Shown here: one piece after another, positions 33,422-41,681 of the stretch
How positions within the stretch are numbered: position 1 is the stretch's first letter
Layout: each line of letters opens with the position of its first letter
NCBI RefSeq assembly: GCF_900169365.1
Contig: NZ_FXZH01000001.1
Coordinates: forward strand, 310,001-374,000
Source: Brevibacterium sp. 239c
GTDB lineage: Bacteria > Actinomycetota > Actinomycetes > Actinomycetales > Brevibacteriaceae
DNA: 64,000 bases
Direction of reading: 5' to 3'
The notes under the pieces: generated by a model
Told to the model about the DNA's origin: nothing
What the model saw: the letters and a program-made list of their open reading frames with translations, nothing else
Databases searched by the model: none
Position numbers and translations under genes: made by a program

Positions 33422-33916
33422 ATGCATCCGATGACCGAGACTCTGTATCTGAGCACTGAGATCGTACGTCCCCGCAGGGACGTCTGGGCGGCCTTCGCCG
33501 ACACCGAGACACGGCAGCAATGGGGAGTTCCCGCAGGCGATGGTCTCGTTTACGATCACGATGATTTCAGAACGGGTGGAAGTGCGCGCTACAGGTGTGG
33601 ATCGCCGGAGCGACTGGAGTTCTCCGCCGCGATGTCCTATATCCGTGTTGAGGCGGAATCGTATGTGGTCCACACGGATACCGTGTGGTCCGGTGAAGAG
33701 GTTCTCGGCACGGCCATGATCACGTGGACCTTCTCCGACGTACCGGTGGGGACGTGTGTTTCGATCGTCGACCAGGTCGTGTCGTTCGTCGGTCAGGGCA
33801 TGATCGAGGGCAGCCGAAATGGGCACCGAATCGTGCTCGAGCAGCTAGGTGCCTTCCTCGCTGGCCCAGGGCAGATCGGCTCCGGGCCGAGAGACGGTGA
33901 CAGCGGCGCGCCGTGA
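33422..33916 (+). CDS. SRPBCC / AHSA1-like domain protein
   Basis: The 164-residue protein from ATG 33422 (GAGGTG upstream) has STEIVRPRRDVWAAFADTET, RQQWGVPAG, GGSARYRCGSPE and the C-terminal helix VSFVGQGMIEGSRNGHRIVL, the START-like fold seen in Activator-of-Hsp90 homologues (AHSA1). It binds an unknown hydrophobic ligand. Its last 72 bases overlap the convergent PfkB kinase gene; the tail past the final helix is Gly/Pro-rich and probably dispensable. Confidence 0.85.
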   Translation: MHPMTETLYLSTEIVRPRRDVWAAFADTETRQQWGVPAGDGLVYDHDDFRTGGSARYRCGSPERLEFSAAMSYIRVEAESYVVHTDTVWSGEEVLGTAMITWTFSDVPVGTCVSIVDQVVSFVGQGMIEGSRNGHRIVLEQLGAFLAGPGQIGSGPRDGDSGAP

Positions 33917-34732
33917 GGCATTCTCACCGAGTTGTCTGAGTTCGCTCTCGCTCATCGCATCAAGCCGTGAACCAGAGTCCTGCAGGTCGTGCACCAGCGA
34001 GGACATGAAGCAATCTCCCGCACCTATCGTGTCCGCCACCTTGGCTGTGCGCGCGGGAACGCTCACCCTCGCCGAGGCGGTGGTGATGAAGGATCCCTCC
34101 GACCCGCAGGTCAGTGCCACCAGTGAAGCCCCGAGGTGAAGAATCCGCTCAATCTGAGAATCGGGGCTCAGCTCGGGATAGAGCCAATCCGCGTCGACGT
34201 CACTGAGCTTGACGACATCCACCCGTGAGGCAATTGACTCGAACCGAGCCAGCGCCTGCTCCTGGTCTCCGATGATGGTGGGTCGGATGTTGGGATCGAA
34301 GCACAGGAGCGCCGAGGACTGGCGCCCCCGCTCCAGGAGAGCGTCGACGACCGCGGCACCGGGGGAGAGGAAAGCCGCAATCGAACCGACATGGATCGCC
34401 GACCACCTGCCGTCGTCGACCACAGAGGGATCCGGCGCCCAGTGCAGCGCGAAATCATATTCGGCAGAACCATCCGGTGACAGCAGCGCCCTTGCCGTCG
34501 AGGTCGAACCGGTAGGGCGCGTGTGCACCTGCACGTTCGACTCCCGCAGATGTGCAAGCAGGAAGCCGCCGTGAAAGTCATCTCCGACATCAGTGAGCAG
34601 CTCCACATCGGCACCCAGGCGCCCCAAGCCGAGGGCCACATTCGCCGGCGCTCCGCCGGGGGCATAGCGATCCGGTGCCCCTGCCGAGCTGACGATGTCG
34701 ATGAGAGCCTCACCGATGACAAGAATGTTCAT
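33845..34732 (-). CDS. PfkB-family sugar kinase (fructokinase/ribokinase-like)
   Basis: The 295-residue protein has the first PfkB signature in GGAPANVALGLGRLGADVEL, LCFDPNIRPTIIGDQEQALA, VVKLSDVDADWLYPELS and the second signature with catalytic Asp, KVADTIGAGDCFMSSLVHDL. It phosphorylates a sugar with ATP. By sequence it resembles fructokinase; by place, divergent from a nucleoside hydrolase and ECF transporter operon, ribose is an attractive substrate. TAGAAT (34745-34740) is 7 bases before the ATG, with no ribosome site, so the mRNA is probably leaderless. The 3' end overlaps the SRPBCC gene. Confidence 0.9.
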   Translation of the reverse strand: MNILVIGEALIDIVSSAGAPDRYAPGGAPANVALGLGRLGADVELLTDVGDDFHGGFLLAHLRESNVQVHTRPTGSTSTARALLSPDGSAEYDFALHWAPDPSVVDDGRWSAIHVGSIAAFLSPGAAVVDALLERGRQSSALLCFDPNIRPTIIGDQEQALARFESIASRVDVVKLSDVDADWLYPELSPDSQIERILHLGASLVALTCGSEGSFITTASARVSVPARTAKVADTIGAGDCFMSSLVHDLQDSGSRLDAMSESELRQLGENASRRAAVTVSRPGADLPWASEEGT

Positions 34733-34852
34733 GGCCTCGATTCTATGCGCACCGCATCGACCACGTGCCTCATCAGCACGAATAGGACAGATTTAGTTCA
34801 GAAGTAGGCTTTTGCTTCAGTTTGTGTCAGTGCCGTCTGGAATCGTTGCCGC

Positions 34853-35311
34853 ATGGACAAAGACACCATGGAATCAGAAGTCAGAACCATCGTCGATGCA
34901 GCCTCAGCTCGCATCCTCACACCACGAGAGGGGGAGTGCCTGGTCTGCTACGTCTTCCGCCAGCTCGGTGAATTCGGTTGCGACGGAACACATCGCTTCG
35001 CCCAGACATTTCGGGACCGCACCGCACCCAGGGCCACCGCGCTGATGGAACGCCTGGGAAGTATGGGCGCCTGCTGCTGTGACTGCGAAGTATTCAACAA
35101 CGCCTACACGTTCGCATCACGCCCGTGGATCACCGGTGCCGCGTTCGGTGCGGATATCGGCACAGGGTTCGAATCCGCAGAACCCGTCGACCTACGTGAG
35201 GAGTTCGGCATCAATGAGCCGCCCGCGAAGATCTTCTACTTGTGCTGCCAGTTCGTGCGACGGGGCTCGACACAACCGTGCCCGAACTGGGTGCGAATGA
35301 GTCGCTGGTGA
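34853..35311 (+). CDS. DUF2695 family Cys-rich protein
   Basis: The 152-residue protein is rich in Cys: GECLVCYVFRQLGEFGCDGT near residue 30, GACCCDCEVFNN near residue 75 and YLCCQFVRRGSTQPCPNW at the end. The pattern C-x2-C ... CDGTHR and the CCCDCEV block match DUF2695 proteins, which may bind zinc. The function is unknown. It is upstream of the nucleoside hydrolase with a 34-base gap. No clear Shine-Dalgarno sequence precedes ATG 34853. Confidence 0.75.
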   Translation: MDKDTMESEVRTIVDAASARILTPREGECLVCYVFRQLGEFGCDGTHRFAQTFRDRTAPRATALMERLGSMGACCCDCEVFNNAYTFASRPWITGAAFGADIGTGFESAEPVDLREEFGINEPPAKIFYLCCQFVRRGSTQPCPNWVRMSRW

Positions 35312-35345
35312 GAGATAGAGGCGAGTCTCCGGCAGAATAGGGCAC

Positions 35346-36542
35346 ATGCCTCCACGCCTGCCGCTGTTCCTCGACTGTGACCCCGGAATCGATGACGCCA
35401 TCGCCCTCGGCTATCTGCTGTGCCAAGTCGATGTCGACATCATCGGAATCGCAGCTTCAGGCGGCAACGTGTCCACCGCACAGGTGAGTGCCAATGTTCA
35501 GAGCTGGCTTGAACTCGCCGGACGGAGGGACATCCCCATCCATCCGGGCAGCACGTTCCCCTCTGCCTGGCCACCCGCCGATGCCGACCGACGGTCTGCG
35601 GCTTCGCCTCGTGCTGAACCCGAGTACGCCGACCTCACCCACGGACCCACCGGGTCCGGATACGCTCAGCTTCCACCGCCGAGCACACCGCTGAGCCCCA
35701 TCGACGCTGCTCAGGCCTGGGTCGACACGGCACGGTCCCATCCCGGAGAGCTCATCGGAGTCATCATCGGACCTGCCACGAACCTTGCCTTGGCCCTTGC
35801 TCTCGAGCCTGAACTGCCCAGCCTGATGAGGCGACTCTTCATCATGGGCGGTGCCTTCAACTATCGCGGAAACACGCTCCCGACCACCGAATGGAACGTC
35901 ACCTTCGACCCCGAGGCGACGGCGGCCGTCATCGCCTCCTTCGACCAGGCTCACCGCCAGGGTGCTCTGCAGGCACTGCCGGTGATCGCCCCCATCGAAG
36001 CCACCGAGGCTCTTGAGATGACTCCCGCGCGGTTGCAGGCAATCCTCGACGGAGCGCGGGCGGCCCATGATGAGGCAACGCCGCCTCGTGACGAGAGGCT
36101 GGGGCCCCGTGACGAGACCAGCGAGGTGCTTGTCACAGGAGAGAAATGGAGGGACTGGCTGGCTCAGATGGCCGAAGCTCTGCGCTTCTACTTCGAATTC
36201 CACGAATGGGACGGCCTGGGCTACATCGCTCACATCCATGACCCATTCGTCCTCGCCTGCGCCCTCGAATGGGCACGCAGCACCGAGGCCACAGCCACCT
36301 CGGCGGGCTGCAGCGAACCGTTAGCGAACGGAACTCGAGGCACACTGCCCTGGGCCACGACGATCTGTGCACCCGTCGACGTCGAACTCACCGGTAAACT
36401 CACACGTGGCGAAACCGTCGCCGATTGGCTGGGACGGTGGGGGAAGGGCGTCAACGCTGAGATCATCCGCACGATCGACGCACAGACCTTCCTCGACCAC
36501 CTCGGCGAGACACTGAGCAAAGGACCCCATCATGACCACTGA
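35346..36542 (+). CDS. Nucleoside hydrolase (IunH family)
   Basis: The 398-residue protein opens PLFLDCDPGIDDAIALGYLL, the Asp cluster that binds Ca2+ and ribose, and has GPATNLALALALEPELPSLM, LFIMGGAFNYRGNTLPTTEW with NVTFDPEA, and the C-terminal metal-binding HIHDPFVLACALE. It splits an N-ribosidic bond to base and ribose in the cytoplasm. It is longer than the usual 310-330 residues because of inserts near residues 75-110 and 235-265, so the substrate may not be a standard nucleoside. CAGAAT lies 7 bases before the ATG. The ECF S-component gene overlaps its end by 11 bases, which ties hydrolysis to uptake. Confidence 0.9.
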   Translation: MPPRLPLFLDCDPGIDDAIALGYLLCQVDVDIIGIAASGGNVSTAQVSANVQSWLELAGRRDIPIHPGSTFPSAWPPADADRRSAASPRAEPEYADLTHGPTGSGYAQLPPPSTPLSPIDAAQAWVDTARSHPGELIGVIIGPATNLALALALEPELPSLMRRLFIMGGAFNYRGNTLPTTEWNVTFDPEATAAVIASFDQAHRQGALQALPVIAPIEATEALEMTPARLQAILDGARAAHDEATPPRDERLGPRDETSEVLVTGEKWRDWLAQMAEALRFYFEFHEWDGLGYIAHIHDPFVLACALEWARSTEATATSAGCSEPLANGTRGTLPWATTICAPVDVELTGKLTRGETVADWLGRWGKGVNAEIIRTIDAQTFLDHLGETLSKGPHHDH

Positions 36543-37386
36543 ATCCAGACAGTCTGGGCAGGGGCCGACGCACACCGTCGGTCCCGCACAAAACCAAAGC
36601 ACCAAGGGTCACACAATTCCCTTCACACTGACCTTCCTCGGCACCCTCATCATCCTCGGCACCTATATCGCGGTCCTCCTGACCCAACCGGCTAACCTCG
36701 GCACCGATCTGGGACACACAACATTGTGGGTCATGCTCGGCTACCTGGCCGGGGGAGTTCTCCTCGCAGCCGGCACCCTGCCGCTCATCCCGCGCAGCAT
36801 TCTCGCCCTCATCCCCGTCGCCATCGCGGCCAACATCGTCATCGGGCAAGTTGTGGGCAACGTAACCCCGATTCCGCTCTACCTCGACTCCATCGGGACC
36901 GTGATGATCGGTGTTCTCGCCGGTCCTGCCGCCGGAGCATTCACCGGCATCATCTCCAACCTCATCTGGGGAGTCACCCTGAGCCCCAGCGTCATCGCAT
37001 TCAGCTCTGGAGCGGCCTTCATCGGCGCAGCCGCAGGATGGGCGGCACGACTCGGAGCCTTCCGCACCCCCTGGTTCGCCGTCATCACCGGGGCACTGGC
37101 AGGAATCCCGGCCGGATTACTCGGGGCACCCGTGGCCGCTTACGTCTTCGGGGGCGGCCTGGGCTCGGGCACCGGTGGTGTTGTGGCCATCCTGCAGGCA
37201 GCAGGCCTGGAGATGCTCAACGCGACCATGGCCCAGAGCCTGTTCTCCGACATCATCGACAAGGCACTCATCTTCGCTCTGGCCTACGTCATCGTGCGCA
37301 CCCTGCCGCGGCGTATCCTCAACCGATACCCGTTCACTGACCATAGTCTTTCGCGCAGTTTCCGTGAGCCGGCGCGGGTCGGCTGA
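36532..37386 (+). CDS. ECF transporter S component (substrate-binding membrane subunit)
   Basis: The 284-residue protein has about six hydrophobic spans and the motif PIPLYLDSIGTVMIGVLAGP followed by AAGAFTGIISNLIWGV, typical of ECF S components. It gives the transporter its specificity. The hydrolase upstream (11-base overlap) suggests the ligand is a nucleoside or modified nucleoside. Some S components beside IunH-like hydrolases (QrtT/STY3230 type) are tied to queuosine salvage; whether this one belongs to that group cannot be settled by eye. The N-terminal 28 residues are polar. Confidence 0.85.
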   Translation: MTTESRQSGQGPTHTVGPAQNQSTKGHTIPFTLTFLGTLIILGTYIAVLLTQPANLGTDLGHTTLWVMLGYLAGGVLLAAGTLPLIPRSILALIPVAIAANIVIGQVVGNVTPIPLYLDSIGTVMIGVLAGPAAGAFTGIISNLIWGVTLSPSVIAFSSGAAFIGAAAGWAARLGAFRTPWFAVITGALAGIPAGLLGAPVAAYVFGGGLGSGTGGVVAILQAAGLEMLNATMAQSLFSDIIDKALIFALAYVIVRTLPRRILNRYPFTDHSLSRSFREPARVG

Positions 37387-38202
37387 GTGACAGCGACTGT
37401 TTCCGACCGTGAACGGCAGACCACACGTCGTTGGCACCCAGCCACTGAGATCATCGTCCTCGCATGCTCTCTGCTGCTCGTCTTCGGCATCCCATCCCCG
37501 GTCGTGCCCATCACCATCATCGGTGCCGCGTTCATCGCCGCGGCAGCCTCACCCGCTGTGAGGCTGCACTCATGGACGCTCGGGGTCTGTGTGTTGTGCC
37601 TGCCGACGCTGCTCGTCCTCAGCGTCGTCCAAGGACTGTTCTATCCAGGTGCCGAGGTGACCGTGCTGTGGGAGTACGGTCCTGCTCGGCTCACCGTCGA
37701 AGGACTGGCAATCGCCGTTCAGATCTGGCTGCGTGTCACCGCCCTCGTGTCCCTGTGCGCATACTTCGGCCTCGGCGCTGACTCCGCCCGCCTGTTCGAC
37801 GGTCTGCGATTTCTGCGGCTGCCCTCCTCGGTGGCCTATATCGGCGCCTCGGCGATCGGCCTCATTCCACTCATCCGAACGCGCACTCAGCAGATCATCG
37901 AGGCTCGGGCCAGTCGCGGGTGGAACGTCAGCAGCTGGATGGTCCGCACACGATTGCTCCCGAGCATCGTCACCGGCCTGTTCACCTCCGTCCTCATCGG
38001 GGTCGAGCAGCGCCACGATGTGCTCGTACAGCGCGGCCTTGGAGAATCAATGTCGGTGAGGTCACTGCAGGACCACCACGACGGGCCCGGACAACGGGTC
38101 CTGCGCCGTGGTGCACCTATCCTGACCTGTGTCCTCGTCGTGTGCTCCGTGGCAGGTGTTCTGCCACTGCCCACAGCCGACCAACTGATCGGGGGTGATT
38201 GA
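37387..38202 (+). CDS. ecfT: ECF transporter T component (EcfT)
   Basis: GTG at 37387 follows the S-component stop directly. The 271-residue protein has several membrane spans and the coupling-helix motif EARASRGWNV (the Ala-Arg-Gly motif that contacts the ATPases), followed by a second amphipathic segment (VEQRHDVLVQRGLGESMS) where a second such motif would lie. EcfT links the S subunit to the ATPase pair in the membrane. Together with the flanking genes it completes a dedicated (group I) ECF transporter. Confidence 0.9.
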   Translation: MTATVSDRERQTTRRWHPATEIIVLACSLLLVFGIPSPVVPITIIGAAFIAAAASPAVRLHSWTLGVCVLCLPTLLVLSVVQGLFYPGAEVTVLWEYGPARLTVEGLAIAVQIWLRVTALVSLCAYFGLGADSARLFDGLRFLRLPSSVAYIGASAIGLIPLIRTRTQQIIEARASRGWNVSSWMVRTRLLPSIVTGLFTSVLIGVEQRHDVLVQRGLGESMSVRSLQDHHDGPGQRVLRRGAPILTCVLVVCSVAGVLPLPTADQLIGGD

Positions 38203-38206
38203 GTCT

Positions 38207-39673
38207 ATGCCGCTCGAACTGATCGGAGCCGGCTTCACCTACCGCCGCGACGCCTTCGCGGCATTGACAGACATCGACCTCCGTCTGGCACGAGGGCAGA
38301 TGCATGCGATCCTAGGCGCGGTGGGCTCGGGCACCTCCACCCTGGGGCGCCTGATCACCGGCTTGTTGGGCGACTGTGGAACCAGCGTCGGCCGCATCCA
38401 CCTCGAGGGGACTGCCGTCATGCTCGGCGATGACCCCGAGGCCCAACTGAGCGGAATGACGAGCCTCGTCGGCGATGAGGTCCAACTGTCCGGGCGCTTG
38501 CATGGGGACGAAGTCACAACGGTCGAACGGCATGCACGCAACACCTTGAACTCGCTTGACATCGGCGATCTGTGGGGGCGACGCCTCGACACTCTGTCCG
38601 GTGGTCAACGGCAGCTCGTGGCCTTGGCCGGGCTGCTGAGTCTCAACCCCTCTCTGCTGGTCCTCGACCAGCCCTCCTTGTCCCTGGACCCGGATACTCG
38701 GCAGCGCCTCGCCACAGTGCTGCAGGACTTCTGCTCCGCCGGAGGTACGGTTCTCATCACAGCCCATCAGTTCGACGAGGTGGCTAAAGCCTGCGATCGG
38801 CTGAGCATTCTGGATTCAGGTCGGCTGATCACTACCGATACCAGTCTGTCGGCCCAGGAACTTGAACGCTGCGGAATCTGGGACACCCGGTGCCCTGAGC
38901 AACATGGGCAGGGACTCTCGGAAAGTGCTCGACCACCGGCTTCGGCACCACTCACACTCTCCGCGCGCGGGCTGAGCGCCATTCGCGACGGTGCCACCGT
39001 TGTCAACGACATCGACCTCGACGTCGCATCCGGCGAGAACGTCACAATCATGGGATCCAACGGGGCAGGGAAGTCCACCCTCCTGCGCAGTCTCGCGGGC
39101 CTACTCGGGCCCGGCTCCCGAACATCGGGCATCATCACCGTCGATGACAACGGAACTCCGGTCAGCCTCGGTGAAACGCAGGCGCACGAACGGACACGGC
39201 ATCTTGCTTGGGTCGGTCAAGACCCCGGCAGTCAGCTCTCGGCCGCGACCGTGCGCGCCGAGCTCATGTACGCCGTCCCCTTGCCCTCGCACCGACGCCG
39301 CGACCGGGTTGCGATGCGCGCCCAACGCCAGGAAGCGGTCACCTCAGCGATGGTGAAGACTCAGCTGGGCACGGTGAGCGAGATCCATCCCTATGATCTG
39401 AGCATCGACCTCCGCAAGGACCTGGTGATGACATCGGCACTGATCATGAGCCCGCGGATCATCCTCCTCGACGAACCGACCTTGGGCAGAGACCGTAGGG
39501 GAATCGACAGGCTGAACATGTTCATCACGGACTTCCTTCGCCGAGGCGGGTCCGTCCTGGCCACGACCCACGATGGGCGATGGGCGTCAGAGACAGCGGA
39601 TCGCGTCCTGATTCTGGACGATGGTCGTCTATGTGAGGGCCGAGGTGGCGGGGTAGTCCCATCGGCAGGATGA
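38207..39673 (+). CDS. ECF transporter ATPase with two fused, asymmetric ABC domains
   Basis: The 488-residue protein (ATG 38207; a GTG at 38195 is possible) carries two nucleotide-binding domains. Domain 1 has a faulty Walker A (GAVGSGTST at 37-45, Thr43 in place of Lys), VLDQP (Gln155 for catalytic Glu) and a degenerate Q-loop, but an intact signature LSGGQ (130-134) and His187. Domain 2 has intact Walker A GSNGAGKST (283-291), Q-loop, LLDEPT (Glu423) and His455, but a ruined signature (LSIDL, 398-402). In an ABC dimer each ATP site pairs one Walker set with the other domain's signature, so one full site and one dead site result. Confidence 0.92.
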   Translation: MPLELIGAGFTYRRDAFAALTDIDLRLARGQMHAILGAVGSGTSTLGRLITGLLGDCGTSVGRIHLEGTAVMLGDDPEAQLSGMTSLVGDEVQLSGRLHGDEVTTVERHARNTLNSLDIGDLWGRRLDTLSGGQRQLVALAGLLSLNPSLLVLDQPSLSLDPDTRQRLATVLQDFCSAGGTVLITAHQFDEVAKACDRLSILDSGRLITTDTSLSAQELERCGIWDTRCPEQHGQGLSESARPPASAPLTLSARGLSAIRDGATVVNDIDLDVASGENVTIMGSNGAGKSTLLRSLAGLLGPGSRTSGIITVDDNGTPVSLGETQAHERTRHLAWVGQDPGSQLSAATVRAELMYAVPLPSHRRRDRVAMRAQRQEAVTSAMVKTQLGTVSEIHPYDLSIDLRKDLVMTSALIMSPRIILLDEPTLGRDRRGIDRLNMFITDFLRRGGSVLATTHDGRWASETADRVLILDDGRLCEGRGGGVVPSAG

Positions 39674-39740
39674 GCGAACCGGTTCCGTCCGCACCTGGCA
39701 CCTGCCCCACTCGACGGCCGGGGTGCGTGGGCCGGGCGAC

Positions 39741-40031
39741 TCAGAAGTCGTAAGTGGCGTCCGTAGTTGGGGTTTCAGGTCCGCGGATCTTCTGCAGGTG
39801 CACATGTCTGATCAGGCGGATGACCGGTCGGATGAGCATCTCAAGGCTGCCGAGGACGAAGAGGCAGGTTCCTGTGAATACCCATCTGTCGGAGAAGAAC
39901 ATGAAACTGCCGATGAGGAACCAAATGCCGATGAGGACATCGTTGACGATGCTCAGCACCTGATACCGCTGGCGGATGACGAGTTCGTCATGGCCGATGT
40001 GAATCGTCAGATTGCGGTCGCCATCGGTCAT
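39741..40031 (-). CDS. YrhK-like membrane protein
   Basis: The 96-residue protein from ATG 40031, behind AGGAGG, has HDELVIRQRYQVLSIVNDVL and two spans (IGIWFLIGSFMFFS, TGTCLFVLGSLEMLIRPVIR), matching YrhK-domain proteins. The function is unknown. It lies tail-to-tail with the ECF ATPase gene. A longer upstream frame to 40124 has no ribosome site. Confidence 0.82.
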   Translation of the reverse strand: MTDGDRNLTIHIGHDELVIRQRYQVLSIVNDVLIGIWFLIGSFMFFSDRWVFTGTCLFVLGSLEMLIRPVIRLIRHVHLQKIRGPETPTTDATYDF

Positions 40032-40171
40032 AAAGTCCTCCTGGGTTGAACGTGTGTGGGACCACGGTGTTGCTGAGAGATCGCGGCTCGTCCCCGACTC
40101 GATGCTAGCCCCGAGAATGCTCAACGACCATATCTGACGCCGACTATCTCGGCCATGTCAGTGCCGCGTCG

Positions 40172-40177
40172 TAGCGT
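40172..40177 (+). promoter_or_regulatory. -10 element for a leaderless gene
   Basis: TAGCGT lies exactly 6 bases before the ATG at 40184; no ribosome-binding site is visible. Confidence 0.55.
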
Positions 40178-40183
40178 GAGGTC

Positions 40184-40972
40184 ATGGATAAGAACGTGAA
40201 TTCGTTTGATGCACTGTACGCCGAAGTCGGCAGCCACAGGTCCGTGATGCCATGGGACGAGCTGCTGGGTTTCGTCCGCAGATTTCCGCATATCGCGGCG
40301 TTCAATGCGGCCCTCATCGCACAACAGAATGCCGGAGCGATCTTCGTCGAAACAGAGCACGCCTGGCAGAAGAAATACGGCCGGCTGCTGAAAGACGAAG
40401 CTGTGGCGCTGATCGTCCTTCACCCTTTCGCGCCGGTGCGCTTCGTCTATGACGTCGAAGACACACACGGGCCTCCCGTCCCTGACTCCGCGGTCAACCC
40501 GTTCAAAGCAGTGGGGGCACCGACGTGGGACGGGCACCGTCTCGTCATGGATGTCCTTCACCGAAAGGGCCTGGCTCTCGCGGGTCTGCCGAAGACTCAG
40601 AGCCCGACCGTGATGTTGGCGCATGTGCTCGATGAGCTGGCTCGGGTCTACGCCGGACACCGCGGAGCATTCCCCAAGCTGGGAATCACAGCAAGCAACA
40701 CCGATATCGACGGACGACAGGCACGTTTCGAAGCCGAATGCGTCACCTGGCTGATCGCCGGACGACTCGGTCTGAAAACGGCGGCAACGGGCTCATTGAA
40801 GGGCTATCTCAAACACGGCGAACTGCTGCCCCCACTGTCCAGAGACCGCGTTCTCCATGTGGTCAATGCCATTGAGAAGCTCTTCGGTGGTGCACTGAAT
40901 TTCGGTCAGACAGTCCGCGAGGATGTGCCAAGTTTGTTTCCGCTGACAGAACAGTGGTCGCACTCGTCATAG
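40184..40972 (+). CDS. ArdC-like protein (ssDNA-binding/antirestriction domain) without HExxH
   Basis: The N-terminal 130 residues resemble ArdC-type proteins: FNAALIAQQNAGAIFVETEH, AWQKKYGRLLKDEAVALIVL and PFAPVRFVYDVEDTHGPPVP follow the family order (residues from a QNxGA segment, basic wrap, then FDVSQT-like block). The second half (FEAECVTWLIAGRLGLKTAA) corresponds to the metallopeptidase part, yet where the family has HExxH the sequence reads AHVLDELARVYAG, so zinc chemistry is doubtful. Such proteins are usually plasmid- or phage-borne; here the gene is among chromosomal genes. The family call is by eye and moderate. Confidence 0.5.
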   Translation: MDKNVNSFDALYAEVGSHRSVMPWDELLGFVRRFPHIAAFNAALIAQQNAGAIFVETEHAWQKKYGRLLKDEAVALIVLHPFAPVRFVYDVEDTHGPPVPDSAVNPFKAVGAPTWDGHRLVMDVLHRKGLALAGLPKTQSPTVMLAHVLDELARVYAGHRGAFPKLGITASNTDIDGRQARFEAECVTWLIAGRLGLKTAATGSLKGYLKHGELLPPLSRDRVLHVVNAIEKLFGGALNFGQTVREDVPSLFPLTEQWSHSS

Positions 40973-41067
40973 CCGACGTCGTGCGGTTACGAACTCTTCG
41001 CGGCAACCCGGAGACAAATTTCTGCAGAACCCTGGTCACCGGGGCGCTGGGCGAGCAGAATGCCTAT

Positions 41068-41628
41068 ATGTCCACAACCCCGAACAGACGGACCCAGGCC
41101 ACCGTCTACCCCGATATGTGGGTTGACCCCGACGATGATCCCCGCAATATAGACGGCACGAGTCCCGACGGCGAGGCCGAGACTCAGCTCGAGTTCATCC
41201 ACGACTACCGCTTCACCCTGCGCATGAAATTCGAGGGAGTCGAGGCTGAGCAGCTGGCCACGTGGTCGGTCCCGCCCTCGACGATGTTGCTTTTGGGCCT
41301 GCTCAGACACATGGCCGAGGTTGAACGAGACTGGTGCAACTGGATCACAGACGACGGCCAGAGGCCCTCACTTTACGGCGGACTCGATGCGGCATTCGAA
41401 ACATCAAGGGCCGATGCCGACATGCTGGCGAAGAACTGGGCAGATCTCGAAGCCGAACAGGCATTCACCGATGCTGAGATGGCCAAGCATAAGGATCTGG
41501 GCGCCCGCATCGGACAGTCGCAGATAGCGGTGAGGGAGCTCCAGATCCACCGATTCGAGGAGTACGCCAGACACTGCGGGCATGCGGACCTGCTGTGTGA
41601 ATGCATCGACGGTCGAACCGAGCAGTGA
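41068..41628 (+). CDS. DinB/DUF664 family protein
   Basis: The 186-residue protein from ATG 41068 shows TWSVPPSTMLLLGLLRHMAE, with the first metal His of the DUF664 (DinB fold), and SQIAVRELQIHRFEEYARHC near the end, where a C-terminal His-x3-x-x-H pair falls. CAGAAT is 6 bases before the ATG. A longer frame from 40954 overlaps the preceding gene. It may be a mycothiol-dependent transferase like other actinobacterial DinB proteins; the substrate is unknown. Confidence 0.82.
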   Translation: MSTTPNRRTQATVYPDMWVDPDDDPRNIDGTSPDGEAETQLEFIHDYRFTLRMKFEGVEAEQLATWSVPPSTMLLLGLLRHMAEVERDWCNWITDDGQRPSLYGGLDAAFETSRADADMLAKNWADLEAEQAFTDAEMAKHKDLGARIGQSQIAVRELQIHRFEEYARHCGHADLLCECIDGRTEQ

Positions 41629-41681
41629 CACCACTGCAAGAGCAGGTAGCCTTGGTTGAACTATCTCAATGAGGAGACACG

